The notes: generated by a model not told the origin, from the sequence alone. Numbered from the stretch's first letter, positions 28,141 through 37,700 are shown. The stretch is 64,000 bases of DNA from Aquimarina brevivitae (GCF_004216895.1 NZ_SGXE01000001.1:682001-746000), one strand, 5' to 3'. Numbers and translations are program-made.

Positions 28141-29295
28141 ATGAAAAAAAGTATCTTTTTTTTATTACTAAGTTTGCTGATTGCGCCTGTAGCTCAAGCC
28201 CAGGCGATTTATGAATCTTTTCGCTCAGTAAAACTTGATCAAACAAGAGAGCTAAAAATTCAATTGCCAAGAAACTATCAAAGAAATGAGGATAAGATTT
28301 ATCCTGTGATACTGGTGTTAGATGGGGATTATCTATTCGAACCTGTCGCAGGAATGGTTGATTATTTTTCGTATTGGGAAGATATGCCAGAGTCCATAGT
28401 GGTTGGGATAAATCAGAGAAAGACTAGGTTAGAGGATGGTAGGTACGATACAGCGCAGTATTTACCAACAGGAAGCGGTGCAAATTTTTATGAATTTATA
28501 GGGCAAGAATTAATGCCTTATATAAATGAAACGTATAGAACAGCACCTCTGAAAATTATTGTAGGTCACGATTATACTTCTAATTTTATCAATTATTTCA
28601 TGTTTAAGGATAATCCAATATTTCAGGGCTATATCAACTTAAGTCCTGAGTTAGCTCCTACTATGATTGAGAAAATATCCAATGTATTATCCAAAGACCC
28701 TAAAAATACCTGGTATTATTTAGCTACAGGGGCAAATGACTCTGATCAAATAAAAGAAGATGTAATTCAATTAGATGCCAGAATTGATAGTTTAAAGTTA
28801 CAGAATCTAAATTATCACTTTGATAACTTTGCGGAATCTACTCATTACACCTTGGTAGGAAAAGCTATTCCTAAGGCATTAGAGGATTTTTTCCAGATGT
28901 ATAGACCGATCAGTAAAAAGATATATAGAGATGTTATTTTACCCATGGAAGACGAATCCAGGTTTGAGTATTTAACCAACATTTATAAAACTACTGAAGA
29001 GTTATACGGTTTTAAAAGAAAGGTTAGAATAAATGATTTTATAGCCATATCCACTGCAGTTGAAAAAACTGAAGACTGGGAGGAATTAGAACCATTAGGT
29101 GATTTGGCGGTTAAAGAATATCCGGATAGTATGTTGGGATATTATTATTTAGGCATTTATTATGAACAAATTGGTGAACCTAAAAAAGCATTACGAGCCT
29201 ACGAAAAAGGATTTCAAAAGGAAGAAATTGCATTTTTAACTAAAGATTATATGTTAGAAAAAGCAACGAAGATCAAAGAAGATTTTGGTTGGTAG
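28141..29295 (+). CDS. Secreted esterase-fold protein lacking the serine nucleophile
   Basis: A 384-residue exported protein (signal peptide to about A20, VAQAQ) with an alpha/beta-hydrolase domain of the D-esterase type (PVILVLDGDYLF; ESIVVGINQ) at about 30-265. A C-terminal helical part contains a TPR-like repeat (LGYYYLGIYYEQIGEPKKALRAYEKGF). The nucleophile elbow, normally GHSxGG, reads GHDYTSN at 142-148, with Asp144 at the serine position, while a late His is retained in ESTHYTL. It is therefore probably not a classical serine esterase. I start it at the ATG rather than an in-frame TTG two codons earlier, because the signal peptide begins there. Its hairpin terminator follows directly. 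Confidence 0.8.
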   Translation: MKKSIFFLLLSLLIAPVAQAQAIYESFRSVKLDQTRELKIQLPRNYQRNEDKIYPVILVLDGDYLFEPVAGMVDYFSYWEDMPESIVVGINQRKTRLEDGRYDTAQYLPTGSGANFYEFIGQELMPYINETYRTAPLKIIVGHDYTSNFINYFMFKDNPIFQGYINLSPELAPTMIEKISNVLSKDPKNTWYYLATGANDSDQIKEDVIQLDARIDSLKLQNLNYHFDNFAESTHYTLVGKAIPKALEDFFQMYRPISKKIYRDVILPMEDESRFEYLTNIYKTTEELYGFKRKVRINDFIAISTAVEKTEDWEELEPLGDLAVKEYPDSMLGYYYLGIYYEQIGEPKKALRAYEKGFQKEEIAFLTKDYMLEKATKIKEDFGW

Positions 29296-29316
29296 TAGGT
29301 ATAAAAAAAGAATAGT

Positions 29317-29347
29317 AAAGATCTTCTGTTTAGAAGATCTTTTTTTT
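29317..29347 (+). terminator. Terminator of the esterase-like gene
   Basis: Stem AAAGATCTTCT / AGAAGATCTTT, 11 bp, loop GTTT, followed by a run of eight T. Confidence 0.85.
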
Positions 29348-29397
29348 AACTGGTTATCTTGATATTGTAATTATAGCGTTAATATATTGGCTTCATT

Positions 29398-30768
29398 ATG
29401 GCAAAAACAAAAACAGTATTTTATTGTCAAAATTGTGGCGCTCAGTATTCTAAATGGCAAGGACAATGTACCTCCTGTAAAGCCTGGAATACAATTGCTG
29501 AAGAACTCGTACAAAAAGCAGAAAAAAATGATTGGAAACAATCGTCTCTTACAGGATCTACTGCAAAAAGAGCTTCAAAGCCATTAAAAGTATCCGAAAT
29601 TGATACTTCCACCGAAGCGAGATACAAAACCGATGATGAAGAACTGGATCGTGTTTTAGGCGGAGGATTAGTGCCAGGGTCTTTAACCTTATTAGGAGGA
29701 GAACCAGGCATCGGCAAAAGTACCTTGCTATTACAAATTAGTATTCGTTTACCTTTTAAAACACTATACGTATCTGGAGAGGAAAGTCAAAAGCAAATAA
29801 AAATGCGGGCTGAGCGGATTTCATCAAAAACTGATAACTGTTATATACTTACCGAAACAAAGACGCAACATATTTTTAGACAAATCGAGGCGATAACTCC
29901 CGATATTGTTATTATTGATTCTATACAAACGCTTCATAGTGATTATATAGAAAGTAGTGCCGGAAGCATTTCTCAAATCCGAGAATGTACTACCGAACTG
30001 ATAAAGTTTGCAAAAGAAACTTCAACACCAGTTGTTTTGATTGGGCATATTACTAAAGATGGCCATATTGCCGGACCCAAGATATTGGAGCATATGGTAG
30101 ATACAGTGCTTCAATTTGAAGGAGATAGAAACCACGTATATCGCATATTAAGAGCGCTTAAAAATAGATTTGGCTCTACTTCAGAGCTTGGAATATATGA
30201 AATGTTAGGTCACGGATTGCGACAGGTCAGCAATCCGAGTGAAATATTGATATCCAAAAAAGATGAAGAGTTAAGTGGTAATGCCATTGCAGCTACGCTT
30301 GAGGGTATGAGACCACTGATGATAGAGATACAGGCACTGGTAAGCACAGCAGTATATGGAACACCGCAACGAAGCGCAACAGGCTATAATCTTAAACGGC
30401 TAAATATGATCTTGGCAGTTTTAGAAAAAAGAGCAGGGTTTCGATTAGGAGCAAAAGATGTATTTCTTAATGTTACTGGAGGGATCTCTGTGGATGATCC
30501 TGCCATTGATCTAGCTGTGGTTGCAGCTATACTTTCTTCAAATGAAGATGTGTATATTCCTAAGGATTACTGTTTTGCTGCGGAGGTCGGGCTGGCTGGT
30601 GAAGTTAGACCAGTAACTCGAGTGGAGCAACGCATTCAGGAAGCAGAAAAACTAGGTTTTTCAACAATTTTTGTCTCCAAATACAACAAATTAGCCCACA
30701 AGCCTACCAATATTAAAGTGCAATTAGTTGCAAAAGTAGAAGATGTGGTAGAGCTGCTATTTGCTTAA
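29398..30768 (+). CDS. radA: DNA repair protein RadA
   Basis: RadA (Sms) is a RecA-related ATPase that helps branch migration during recombinational repair. The 456-residue protein has all parts: an N-terminal C4 zinc finger (YCQNCGAQYSKWQGQCTSC), Walker A GGEPGIGKST near residue 100, Walker B IVIIDSIQTL, the diagnostic KNRFGST motif, and a C-terminal Lon-protease-like domain (GGISVDDPAIDLAV; GEVRPV). The finger's second pair is C-x2-C as expected. The stop codon abuts the stop of the converging reductase gene. Confidence 0.97.
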   Translation: MAKTKTVFYCQNCGAQYSKWQGQCTSCKAWNTIAEELVQKAEKNDWKQSSLTGSTAKRASKPLKVSEIDTSTEARYKTDDEELDRVLGGGLVPGSLTLLGGEPGIGKSTLLLQISIRLPFKTLYVSGEESQKQIKMRAERISSKTDNCYILTETKTQHIFRQIEAITPDIVIIDSIQTLHSDYIESSAGSISQIRECTTELIKFAKETSTPVVLIGHITKDGHIAGPKILEHMVDTVLQFEGDRNHVYRILRALKNRFGSTSELGIYEMLGHGLRQVSNPSEILISKKDEELSGNAIAATLEGMRPLMIEIQALVSTAVYGTPQRSATGYNLKRLNMILAVLEKRAGFRLGAKDVFLNVTGGISVDDPAIDLAVVAAILSSNEDVYIPKDYCFAAEVGLAGEVRPVTRVEQRIQEAEKLGFSTIFVSKYNKLAHKPTNIKVQLVAKVEDVVELLFA

Positions 30769-31800
30769 TTAAGGAGCTGGGTTGGGAATATCATTATGTA
30801 CTTCATTTATCTTTTGCAAAATTTCTTTGGATAATGAAATATTGATACTATCGATATTCTCTTTGAGTTGCTCCATAGTAGTTGCACCAATAATCGTACT
30901 GGTTACAAAAGGTCTTTCTGTAACAAAGGATAGTGCCATTTTTGTGAGACTTATATTGTGTTCTTTGGCAATTTCATTGTAAGCTCTTGTTGCAGCAAAT
31001 GAATTGGTATTATGATACCTATTAAATTGTGGAAATAGCGTAACTCTCGCGTTGGGTGGGGTTTCATCTAAGTATTTGCCAGTTAGTTGTCCAAATCCAA
31101 GAGGCGAATACGGTAAATGACCAATATTTTCTCGGTGCAGGATTTCAGTGAGTCCGATTTCATCTTTTCGATTCAACAAACTATATGGATTTTGAACAGT
31201 AATCATTTTTGGAGCTCCTTTGCGAGCTTCTTCGGCATAGCGCATCACTCCATAAGGTGTTTCATTAGACAAACCAATCTGACGAATTTTACCTTCTTTA
31301 ATAAAATCTTCTAAATAGCTTAGGACAGCAGCAAAGTTATCTTGCCACTGTTCATCTGCATCGTGTTCATATCCTCTTACACCAAAAAAATTGGTATTTC
31401 GATCCGGCCAATGTAATTGGTATAGATCAATGTAATCTGTTTGTAACCTTTTTAAGCTTTTGTGGATAGCATCGCTAAACTCTGATTTGGTAAAACCGCC
31501 AGTTCTAATGTGTTTTACAAACTCTCTTGGCCCTACAATCTTTGTTGCTAACACAATTTTGTCTCTTTTACCCGTTTTTTGCAGCCATTTGCCAATTATT
31601 GTCTCCGTTGCGCCTTGTGTTTCTTTCTTTGCTGGCACTGCATAAAGCTCGGCTGTATCAATAAAATTAATGCCTTTTTGTAAGGCGTAATCTAATTGTT
31701 GATGGGCTTCTTGCTCGGTGTTTTGTTCTCCCCAGGTCATGGTTCCTAGGCACAGTTTACTAACGGATATATCGGTATTGGGTAAGCGAGTGTATTTCAC
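30769..31800 (-). CDS. Aldo/keto reductase (Tas-like)
   Basis: A 343-residue NAD(P)H-dependent oxidoreductase of the aldo/keto reductase fold. Residues visible: start MKYTRLPNTDISVSKLCLGTMTWGEQNT, catalytic Asp and Tyr in DTAELYAVP, the Lys in LATKIVGP, and the His in LYQLHWPDRN; the NADP-binding end reads TSTIIGATTMEQLKENI. It most resembles the Tas subgroup. Substrate unknown. Translation starts at GTG; there is no upstream in-frame ATG, and this start gives the family's normal N-terminus. A TACTTTTG element lies 14 nt upstream, so the gene has its own promoter separate from the candidate RNA further upstream. Confidence 0.9.
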   Translation of the reverse strand: MKYTRLPNTDISVSKLCLGTMTWGEQNTEQEAHQQLDYALQKGINFIDTAELYAVPAKKETQGATETIIGKWLQKTGKRDKIVLATKIVGPREFVKHIRTGGFTKSEFSDAIHKSLKRLQTDYIDLYQLHWPDRNTNFFGVRGYEHDADEQWQDNFAAVLSYLEDFIKEGKIRQIGLSNETPYGVMRYAEEARKGAPKMITVQNPYSLLNRKDEIGLTEILHRENIGHLPYSPLGFGQLTGKYLDETPPNARVTLFPQFNRYHNTNSFAATRAYNEIAKEHNISLTKMALSFVTERPFVTSTIIGATTMEQLKENIDSINISLSKEILQKINEVHNDIPNPAP

Positions 31801-31814
31801 GATGTACTTTTTTT

Positions 31815-31822
31815 CAAAAGTA
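31815..31822 (-). promoter_or_regulatory. -7 element of the aldo/keto reductase gene
   Basis: TACTTTTG on the minus strand, exact TAnnTTTG, 14 nt before the GTG start. Confidence 0.45.
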
Positions 31823-31879
31823 GAAAGTTATACTGGAGTAGATCTAAAAATTATCTTAAATAGATAAATAAACAAAAGT

Positions 31880-31986
31880 AAAAAAACAAAAACGGATGCG
31901 CCTATACCCCCCGCATCCGTTATGTTATAAAAGACTCAATCAATAAATCCACTTATGATTAATGTCTTACGTTTCAGAAATTATTA
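31880..31986 (-). ncRNA. Candidate small RNA with intrinsic terminator
   Basis: On the minus strand an exact -7 element TATATTTG is followed by about 65 nt without a usual start codon, then a perfect 10-bp stem (31891-31900 with 31912-31921, AACGGATGCG arm) with an 11-nt G-rich loop, and then a T-rich run (TTTTTGTTTTTTT). That is the layout of a free-standing RNA of about 107 nt ending at a Rho-independent terminator. No gene ends here, so the hairpin has no other obvious job. The alternative is an attenuator in a long leader of the aldo/keto reductase, but that gene has its own closer promoter element. I do not recognise an Rfam family. Confidence 0.4.
31881..31921 (-). terminator. G-rich-loop hairpin with T tract
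   Basis: Ten paired bases, loop of 11 nt (GGGGGTATAGG on the minus strand), then a T-rich tail only on the minus-strand exit side. On the plus strand the exit side is TATGTTATAA, so it should terminate only minus-strand transcription. Confidence 0.55.
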
Positions 31987-31989
31987 ATT

Positions 31990-31997
31990 CAAATATA
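31990..31997 (-). promoter_or_regulatory. -7 element of the candidate small RNA
   Basis: TATATTTG on the minus strand, an exact match to TAnnTTTG; no well-spaced -33 TTG. Confidence 0.4.
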
Positions 31998-32282
31998 GAA
32001 TTAAACAAGAGCTTGTTATTCTATCAACTAGTATATGAGGAAAATAATTTAGCGAACGTTAGGTATTTACGAGAATTCGATTATTATATTTTTTGCTGCA
32101 ATTAAAAAAATAGGTTTTTTTTGGAGAATAATATTTTGTGGCACACTTTTGGCAATAATGAAATAAATTGATTAATTTACCCCTTCATTAGGGTTACTTT
32201 AATACTAAACAGTTTATTATTCCGTTAGTTGATGATGGGATAGAACAATGAAATATAATTAATACTTTAACACCCAAACACG

Positions 32283-32684
32283 ATGAAAAAATTATTTCTT
32301 TTATTATTTGTGCTTAGCGCAGGAGTTTCAATGCAAGCTCAACAAAACGATTGGACCGAATTAGCAAAAATTTACGATGAAGAGTTATATCCTTTAGCAA
32401 AAGATGTTGCTGAAATTACCGATAAAGTAATTGCAAACAAGAGTGTAATTTCTATTGTTAAAAGTACAGGTACTACTTCTATTGTTAAAGAGCGTGCCAA
32501 TGATGTGCCCGTAGAGTTTTATAATTATAAGCTTTTAACTTCTGCAGGTAGAGAAATTAAACTTACAGATCAATTGATGGCCAATAAAGTTGTCAATAAA
32601 TTTTTTGAAGTACTACGAAGAGTAAAAGAAAGTTCTAAGAAAGATAACAAAGCTGAAATTGAAGCTATCTTAGACTCTCTATAA
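32283..32684 (+). CDS. Small secreted protein of unknown function
   Basis: A 133-residue protein with a clear signal peptide (MKKLFLLLFVLSAG, cleavage near MQAQ, about residue 20), so a mature protein of about 113 residues in the periplasm or outside. I do not recognise a family. The mature part is helical-looking and charged (EELYPLAKDVAEITDKV; NKVVNKFFEVLRRVKESSKKDNKAE), with a short middle segment rich in Ser/Thr/Val, and contains no cysteine, which argues against disulfides or a lipoprotein. It stands alone: 480 nt of non-coding sequence upstream and a strong terminator 26 nt after the stop. Confidence 0.75.
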   Translation: MKKLFLLLFVLSAGVSMQAQQNDWTELAKIYDEELYPLAKDVAEITDKVIANKSVISIVKSTGTTSIVKERANDVPVEFYNYKLLTSAGREIKLTDQLMANKVVNKFFEVLRRVKESSKKDNKAEIEAILDSL

Positions 32685-32710
32685 GAAAAGATACCTACAA
32701 AAAGTAAAGA

Positions 32711-32738
32711 AAAAGCTTCCAAATAGTTGGAAGCTTTT
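32711..32738. terminator. Bidirectional terminator between converging genes
   Basis: Stem AAAAGCTTCCAA / TTGGAAGCTTTT, 12 bp, loop ATAG, with T run on the right and A run on the left; serves the small secreted protein gene and the OmpA gene. Confidence 0.83.
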
Positions 32739-32776
32739 TTATTTTGATTCAATATTTGAAATACAGATACCTAGTA

Positions 32777-33736
32777 TTACATATCGTTAAGAAGCTTAGT
32801 AATTTCATCTAGCTTTGGCGTTAAAATTACTTCAATTCTTCTATTTTTAGCTTTTCCTTCTGCAGTTTCGTTACTCGCAATAGGAGAAAATTCACTTCTA
32901 CCCGCTGCGGTCAGGTTTTTAGGATCTATTTTTTTGTTTTCTAATAAGAGTTGGACAATCGCAGTAGCTCGTTTGGTAGATAAATCCCAATTGCTTGATA
33001 TCTGGCCGTTACCCAGGTAGGGGTCATTGTCCGTGTGTCCTTCTATTAAAACAGCAATATCAGAATTTTCTGCTAGCACCGAACCTAGTTGTTTTACTGC
33101 TTGCTTACCTTGTGATCCAATTGCCCAACTACCGGAATCAAATAGTAATTTGTTTTCCATAGAGATGTAGACCTTTCCATTGCGTTCTTCGACGGTTAAT
33201 CCTTTACCTTCAAAATTACGTAGGGCATTAGCTATAGCCGTTTTTAAGGCTTTCATTTTTTGTTCTTGAGCTGCAATTAGACCCTCGAGCTCATCAACGC
33301 GTTTGGCTCTTGCTTGCAGGTCTCTTTGTAATTGATCTAAGCGTGTACGTTCTTTTGCAAGATCTTGCTCTTTTTGCTCTAATTGCGCTAATAGCTCTCT
33401 ATTCTTTTTGCTATTGGCTGCAATGGCAGCTGAGCTGTTTTTTTCTAACGCATCATACGATTCTTTTAAATTGTTGTAATTGGCTAAAGTAGCATCATAC
33501 TTTCGTTGTAATTCGTCTCGCTGCGCTATGGTTTTTTGGTATTCACCTGTTAATTTTTCAAGTGCAGTTTCAGTATTCTCATTTTGTTTCTGTAACGCTT
33601 CAAGATTAGATTGGAGCTGTCTATTTTCTCGCTTTACATTGGCATACTTACTTTCTAATTCTTTATGCACTTTTAACGATACACAAGAGGTAAAAAGCAT
33701 ACCTCCTACCATTAATACGATTACATTTTTTATCAT
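32777..33736 (-). CDS. OmpA-family lipoprotein with long coiled coil
   Basis: A 319-residue outer-membrane lipoprotein. The lipobox ends at C18 (MLFTSC). Residues about 25-170 form one long coiled coil (heptads in Leu/Glu/Gln-rich sequence), and the C-terminal about 125 residues are an OmpA/MotB peptidoglycan-binding domain (LLFDSGSWAIGSQGK; IEGHTDNDP; LSTKRATAIVQLL; GRSEFSPIASN; NRRIEVIL). The layout suggests a peg that links the outer membrane to peptidoglycan across the periplasm. Apparently monocistronic. Starting at this Met gives a perfect lipoprotein signal. A specific Pal role cannot be claimed: Pal proteins lack such a coiled coil. Confidence 0.9.
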   Translation of the reverse strand: MIKNVIVLMVGGMLFTSCVSLKVHKELESKYANVKRENRQLQSNLEALQKQNENTETALEKLTGEYQKTIAQRDELQRKYDATLANYNNLKESYDALEKNSSAAIAANSKKNRELLAQLEQKEQDLAKERTRLDQLQRDLQARAKRVDELEGLIAAQEQKMKALKTAIANALRNFEGKGLTVEERNGKVYISMENKLLFDSGSWAIGSQGKQAVKQLGSVLAENSDIAVLIEGHTDNDPYLGNGQISSNWDLSTKRATAIVQLLLENKKIDPKNLTAAGRSEFSPIASNETAEGKAKNRRIEVILTPKLDEITKLLNDM

Positions 33737-33878
33737 ATTATTTCTTACTTTGTTTTTTTGATATTAATTATTGTACTTTACAAAATTGAGTTAATCTGCC
33801 ATCAATTTTTTAAAATTAATGTGTTACCTCCATTTACTATAATAACGGTATAAGTCTGGAAACATTACAAAATGTAGA

Positions 33879-34643
33879 TTATAAATCAAGTTCTACTAAA
33901 ATAGGGCAATGATCACTGTGCTTTGCTTCTGATAGGATGGCTGCTCTAGTCAATTTATCTTCGAGCGTTTCTGAAACCATTCCATAGTCTAAACGCCAAC
34001 CCTTGTTATTAGCCCTAGCATTAGCCCGATAACTCCACCAACTATAGTTGTCAGGTTCTTGGTTAAAATATCTAAAGGAATCAATAAAACCACCATCAAT
34101 AAAATTTCCAATCCACTCGCGTTCCACTGGTAAAAATCCTGATACATTTTTATTACGAACCGGATCGTGGATATCAATAGCTTTATGACAAATATTATAA
34201 TCCCCACAAATAATTAGATTGGGATAATTTTTCTTTAATTCATCTATATAATCCCGAAAATCGGCCATATATTGCAGTTTGTGGTCCAGTCGATCTATAT
34301 TAGTTCCACTAGGTAAATATAGGCTCATCACCGATACACCATTGATATCAACCCTTAGATTTCTTCCTTCGTGATCCATGTAGTCAATACCAGTACCAAA
34401 TGTTACTTGATCTGGTTCTTTTTTTGAAAGGACGGCAACTCCACTATACCCTTTTTTTTGAGCACTATACCAGTAATGAAACGGATACCCAGCTTCTTCA
34501 AAAAGTGTAAGATCTAATTGTTCTTGATTTGCTTTAATTTCCTGAAGACAAATAACGTCAGGATTTGCCTGTTGTAACCATTCGATAAAGCCCTTTTTAA
34601 TTGCGGCACGTATTCCATTAACGTTATAAGAAATGATTTTCAT
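33879..34643 (-). CDS. xth: Exodeoxyribonuclease III (AP endonuclease)
   Basis: Xth-family AP endonuclease / 3'-5' exonuclease acting in base excision repair; 254 residues from the start chosen. Catalytic features are N7 in SYNVNG, E35 in LQEIK, the CGDYNI Asp-Asn pair, and SDHCPI near the end. An upstream in-frame ATG would add 11 residues (MKKITNINKDF), but family members begin MKIISYNVNGIRAA and an exact -7 element (TATCTTTG) overlaps that upstream ATG, so it would not be on the mRNA. I therefore use the inner ATG. Confidence 0.95.
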   Translation of the reverse strand: MKIISYNVNGIRAAIKKGFIEWLQQANPDVICLQEIKANQEQLDLTLFEEAGYPFHYWYSAQKKGYSGVAVLSKKEPDQVTFGTGIDYMDHEGRNLRVDINGVSVMSLYLPSGTNIDRLDHKLQYMADFRDYIDELKKNYPNLIICGDYNICHKAIDIHDPVRNKNVSGFLPVEREWIGNFIDGGFIDSFRYFNQEPDNYSWWSYRANARANNKGWRLDYGMVSETLEDKLTRAAILSEAKHSDHCPILVELDL

Positions 34644-34673
34644 GAAATCTTTATTAATGTTAGTAATTTTTTT

Positions 34674-34681
34674 CAAAGATA
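34674..34681 (-). promoter_or_regulatory. -7 element of the exonuclease III gene
   Basis: TATCTTTG on the minus strand, exact TAnnTTTG. The expected start site is about 28 nt before the inner ATG, which decides the start codon. Confidence 0.55.
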
Positions 34682-34733
34682 AAAGACTTATTCATAATTG
34701 AAGGGATAAGAAGTACCCAAACAAGAAAAGCAT

Positions 34734-34741
34734 TAGTTTTG
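34734..34741 (+). promoter_or_regulatory. -7 element directly before the large barrel gene
   Basis: TAGTTTTG, exact TAnnTTTG, followed by TGCAT and the ATG: the mRNA would start within a few nt of the start codon. A GTG start two codons earlier would overlap the promoter and is unlikely. Confidence 0.45.
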
Positions 34742-34746
34742 TGCAT

Positions 34747-37700
34747 ATGATTAAGGTGGTGAAAAAATTAGGAGTATTTTTCCTCTTCGGAATATTTTTT
34801 TCGAATGCTCAGGAGATTCCATCCCATACAACCACTAAGCAATTTGCGATATCGGATACAATTAGAATTGATACCGTAAGTATCAACCCTGCAGTGTTTC
34901 AAGTTTTTATCAGAGATAGCTTGGTTGAAAAATCTAAGTATGCGATAAACTTTGAAAAAGCAATTCTTGTTCCTTCAGGTGTTTTAAAAAAAAGATCGGA
35001 TTCTATATCTGTGGTTTATAAACGGTATCCTGATTTTTTAACACGAGCGTATTTTGAGTTTGATCCTAAAATAATTGTAAATAGTACCGGTAATCTTGAA
35101 AAACTATATGCATTATCTTCACCAAATACCAAAGAGGAGTTTACGCCCTTTGATGGATTAACTACATCAGGTAGTATCTCTCGTGGTGTAACAGTAGGTA
35201 CAAATCAAAACGCCGTTTTGAATTCTGAATTGGATTTGCAAATCACAGGAAAAATAAGTGAAAAAGTATCCTTAAGGGCCTCAATACAAGATGCCAATGT
35301 TCCTGTTCAACAAGGTGGTTACTCTCAAAATTTAGATGAGTTTGATCAGATTTTTATTGAACTCAATAGTAAAAACTGGAATGTTAGAGCAGGTGATGTA
35401 ATTTTACAAAATACAGAAAGCTATTTCAGCAGGTTTACCAAGAATGTTCAAGGTATTTCTATCAATGCTGCTTTGGATCATACCACTTCCAAAACCAATG
35501 TATTTGCTTCAGGGGCGCTGGTAAGAGGTGTTTTTAATCGAAGCCAATTTACTGGACAGGAGGGTAACCAAGGGCCTTATAAGCTAACTGGACCTAATGG
35601 GGAATTATTCATCTTAGTAGTATCAGGTAGCGAACGCGTATATGTTAATGGCTTATTGTTGGAAAGAGGAGAAAATGAAGATTATGTGATTGACTATAAT
35701 GCTGGCGAGGTTACTTTTAATCCTACCTACCCCATTACTTCGGATATGCGTATTTCAATAGAATATCAAACTACTGAGCGCAGTTATGCGCGTATAATAG
35801 CATATGGTGGAGGGGTACATCAAAGTGATAAATTGAAACTAGGAGCTTATGTATATTCCGAAAATGATGCTAAAAATCAATCACTACAACAAAACTTAAA
35901 TGATGATCAAAAACAGATTTTAGCTCAAGCAGGAGATGATAGTTCTCAAATGATTGCACCCTCCGCAGTACCTGATACTTTTGATGAAAATAAAATATTA
36001 TATAGAAAAGAAGTAGTGGATGGCGTTGAAGTGTTTGTATATTCAACAGATCCTGAAGATGAATTATTTAATGTGCGATTTACTCAGGTGGGAACCAATC
36101 AAGGAAATTATAGGGTAAGTAATGTAAACACAATTAGTCGTGTTTTTGAATATGTAGCACCTATTGATGGAGTTCCGCAAGGTGATTTTGAACCTGTAAT
36201 ACAGTTACAGGCCCCAACAAAATTACAAATAGGAGTGGTGCAAGGAACTTATGATCCCAGTTCAAAAACTTCAATTTCTTTCGAATTAGCGGGTAGTAAA
36301 AAGGATTTGAATTTGTTTTCTGATATTGGTGATAATGATAATAATGGTTTTGCTGGTCGAATGCTTTGGAATCAAAAGCTAATTCAAAGAGATAGTAGTT
36401 GGACACTTAATTTTTTTGCCGGTGGTGATTACGTTCAAGATCAATACAATAGTATTGAAAGAATTTATAATGTAGAGTTTTCAAGAGACTGGAATCTCAC
36501 GAATCCATTGGGAAATCAGCAATTATTAACTTCAGGGATGCATTTAATTCATCCCCAAAAAGGAGCTGCAAAATACTCCTTTGAACAGCTAAATTTTTCA
36601 GAAAATTATAAGGGTAACAGACATTCATTGAATGCCAATTTAACTTTAGGGCGGTTACGAGTAGCATCTGTAACAAGTTTATTAAACAGTAACTCTAGCA
36701 CTATTGATTCTCGATTTTTCAGGACTTACTCTGGGGTAAGTTATGGATTTGATAAAAGTTGGATTGGTACTAGAACCAGTATTGAAGAAAATAAAGAAAT
36801 CAATAAAGCAGATGTCCAATATACCAACAACACACAGCGTTTTAAATCATATTTGGTATATGCTGGGGTAGGAGACAGTACAAAAATTTACACGGAATTG
36901 GGTTATAAGCACAGAATAAATGATAGTGTGCGAAATAATAAATTAAATACCATTAGTGTTTCTAACACCTACTATCTTAAGTCTAATTTAATTAGTAATT
37001 CAAAAACGAGATTATCACTATTCTTAAATTATAGAAATTTGAATAATCTAAATGAAAACCAATCAGATGAAGAGTCTTTCAATTCAAGATTGCTGTATAA
37101 TCAACGTTTTTTTGGTAATAAAATGGATTGGAATACAGTTTATGAAACAAACAGTGGAACATTAGCACAACAAGAATATACGTTTGTAGAAGTAGACCCA
37201 GGACGAGGAACTCATGTTTGGAATGATTACAACAATAATGGTATTCAAGAACTCAATGAATTTGAAATCGCACAGTTCACGGATCAAGCAACGTTTTTAA
37301 GAATTTTATTACCGAATCAAGTTTTTGTACAAACACATCAAAACAAATTAAGTCAAATCATAACCTTAAACCCGAATTCTTGGGTAAATTCTAATAATAG
37401 CACCCTACAGTTTTTATCGCATTTTTACAATCAAACCGCTTATATTATTGAAAGAAAAAATCGAAGACAAGGAGCTGAATTTCGACTTAATCCTTTTAAC
37501 GAAAGTGATAATGAACTTGGATTAAATCTTAGTTTTAGAAATACTTTATTTTATAACCGAGGTAAACAAAAATATACTACGGCTTATACTTACGTTTCTT
37601 CAAAAAGCAAAAATTTGCTGTTAACAGGCTTACAAGAAAACACACAACAAAGTCATCAATTTAATTTTACGCATAAAATAGCCAACCTTTGGCTGTTGGA

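Larger units (their letters stand above)
31801..32282. other. Gene-free stretch of 482 nt
   Basis: No convincing reading frame on either strand. The left part holds the reductase promoter and, on the minus strand, a promoter-hairpin-T-tract arrangement described separately as a candidate small RNA. The right 280 nt are very AT-rich and hold poly-A/T runs; I see no clear TAnnTTTG for the small secreted protein gene that follows on the plus strand. Confidence 0.6.

Noticed and set aside
32777..33736. Assignment of the OmpA lipoprotein as Pal of the Tol-Pal system
   Set aside because: The long coiled coil is unlike Pal, and no tol genes are adjacent.
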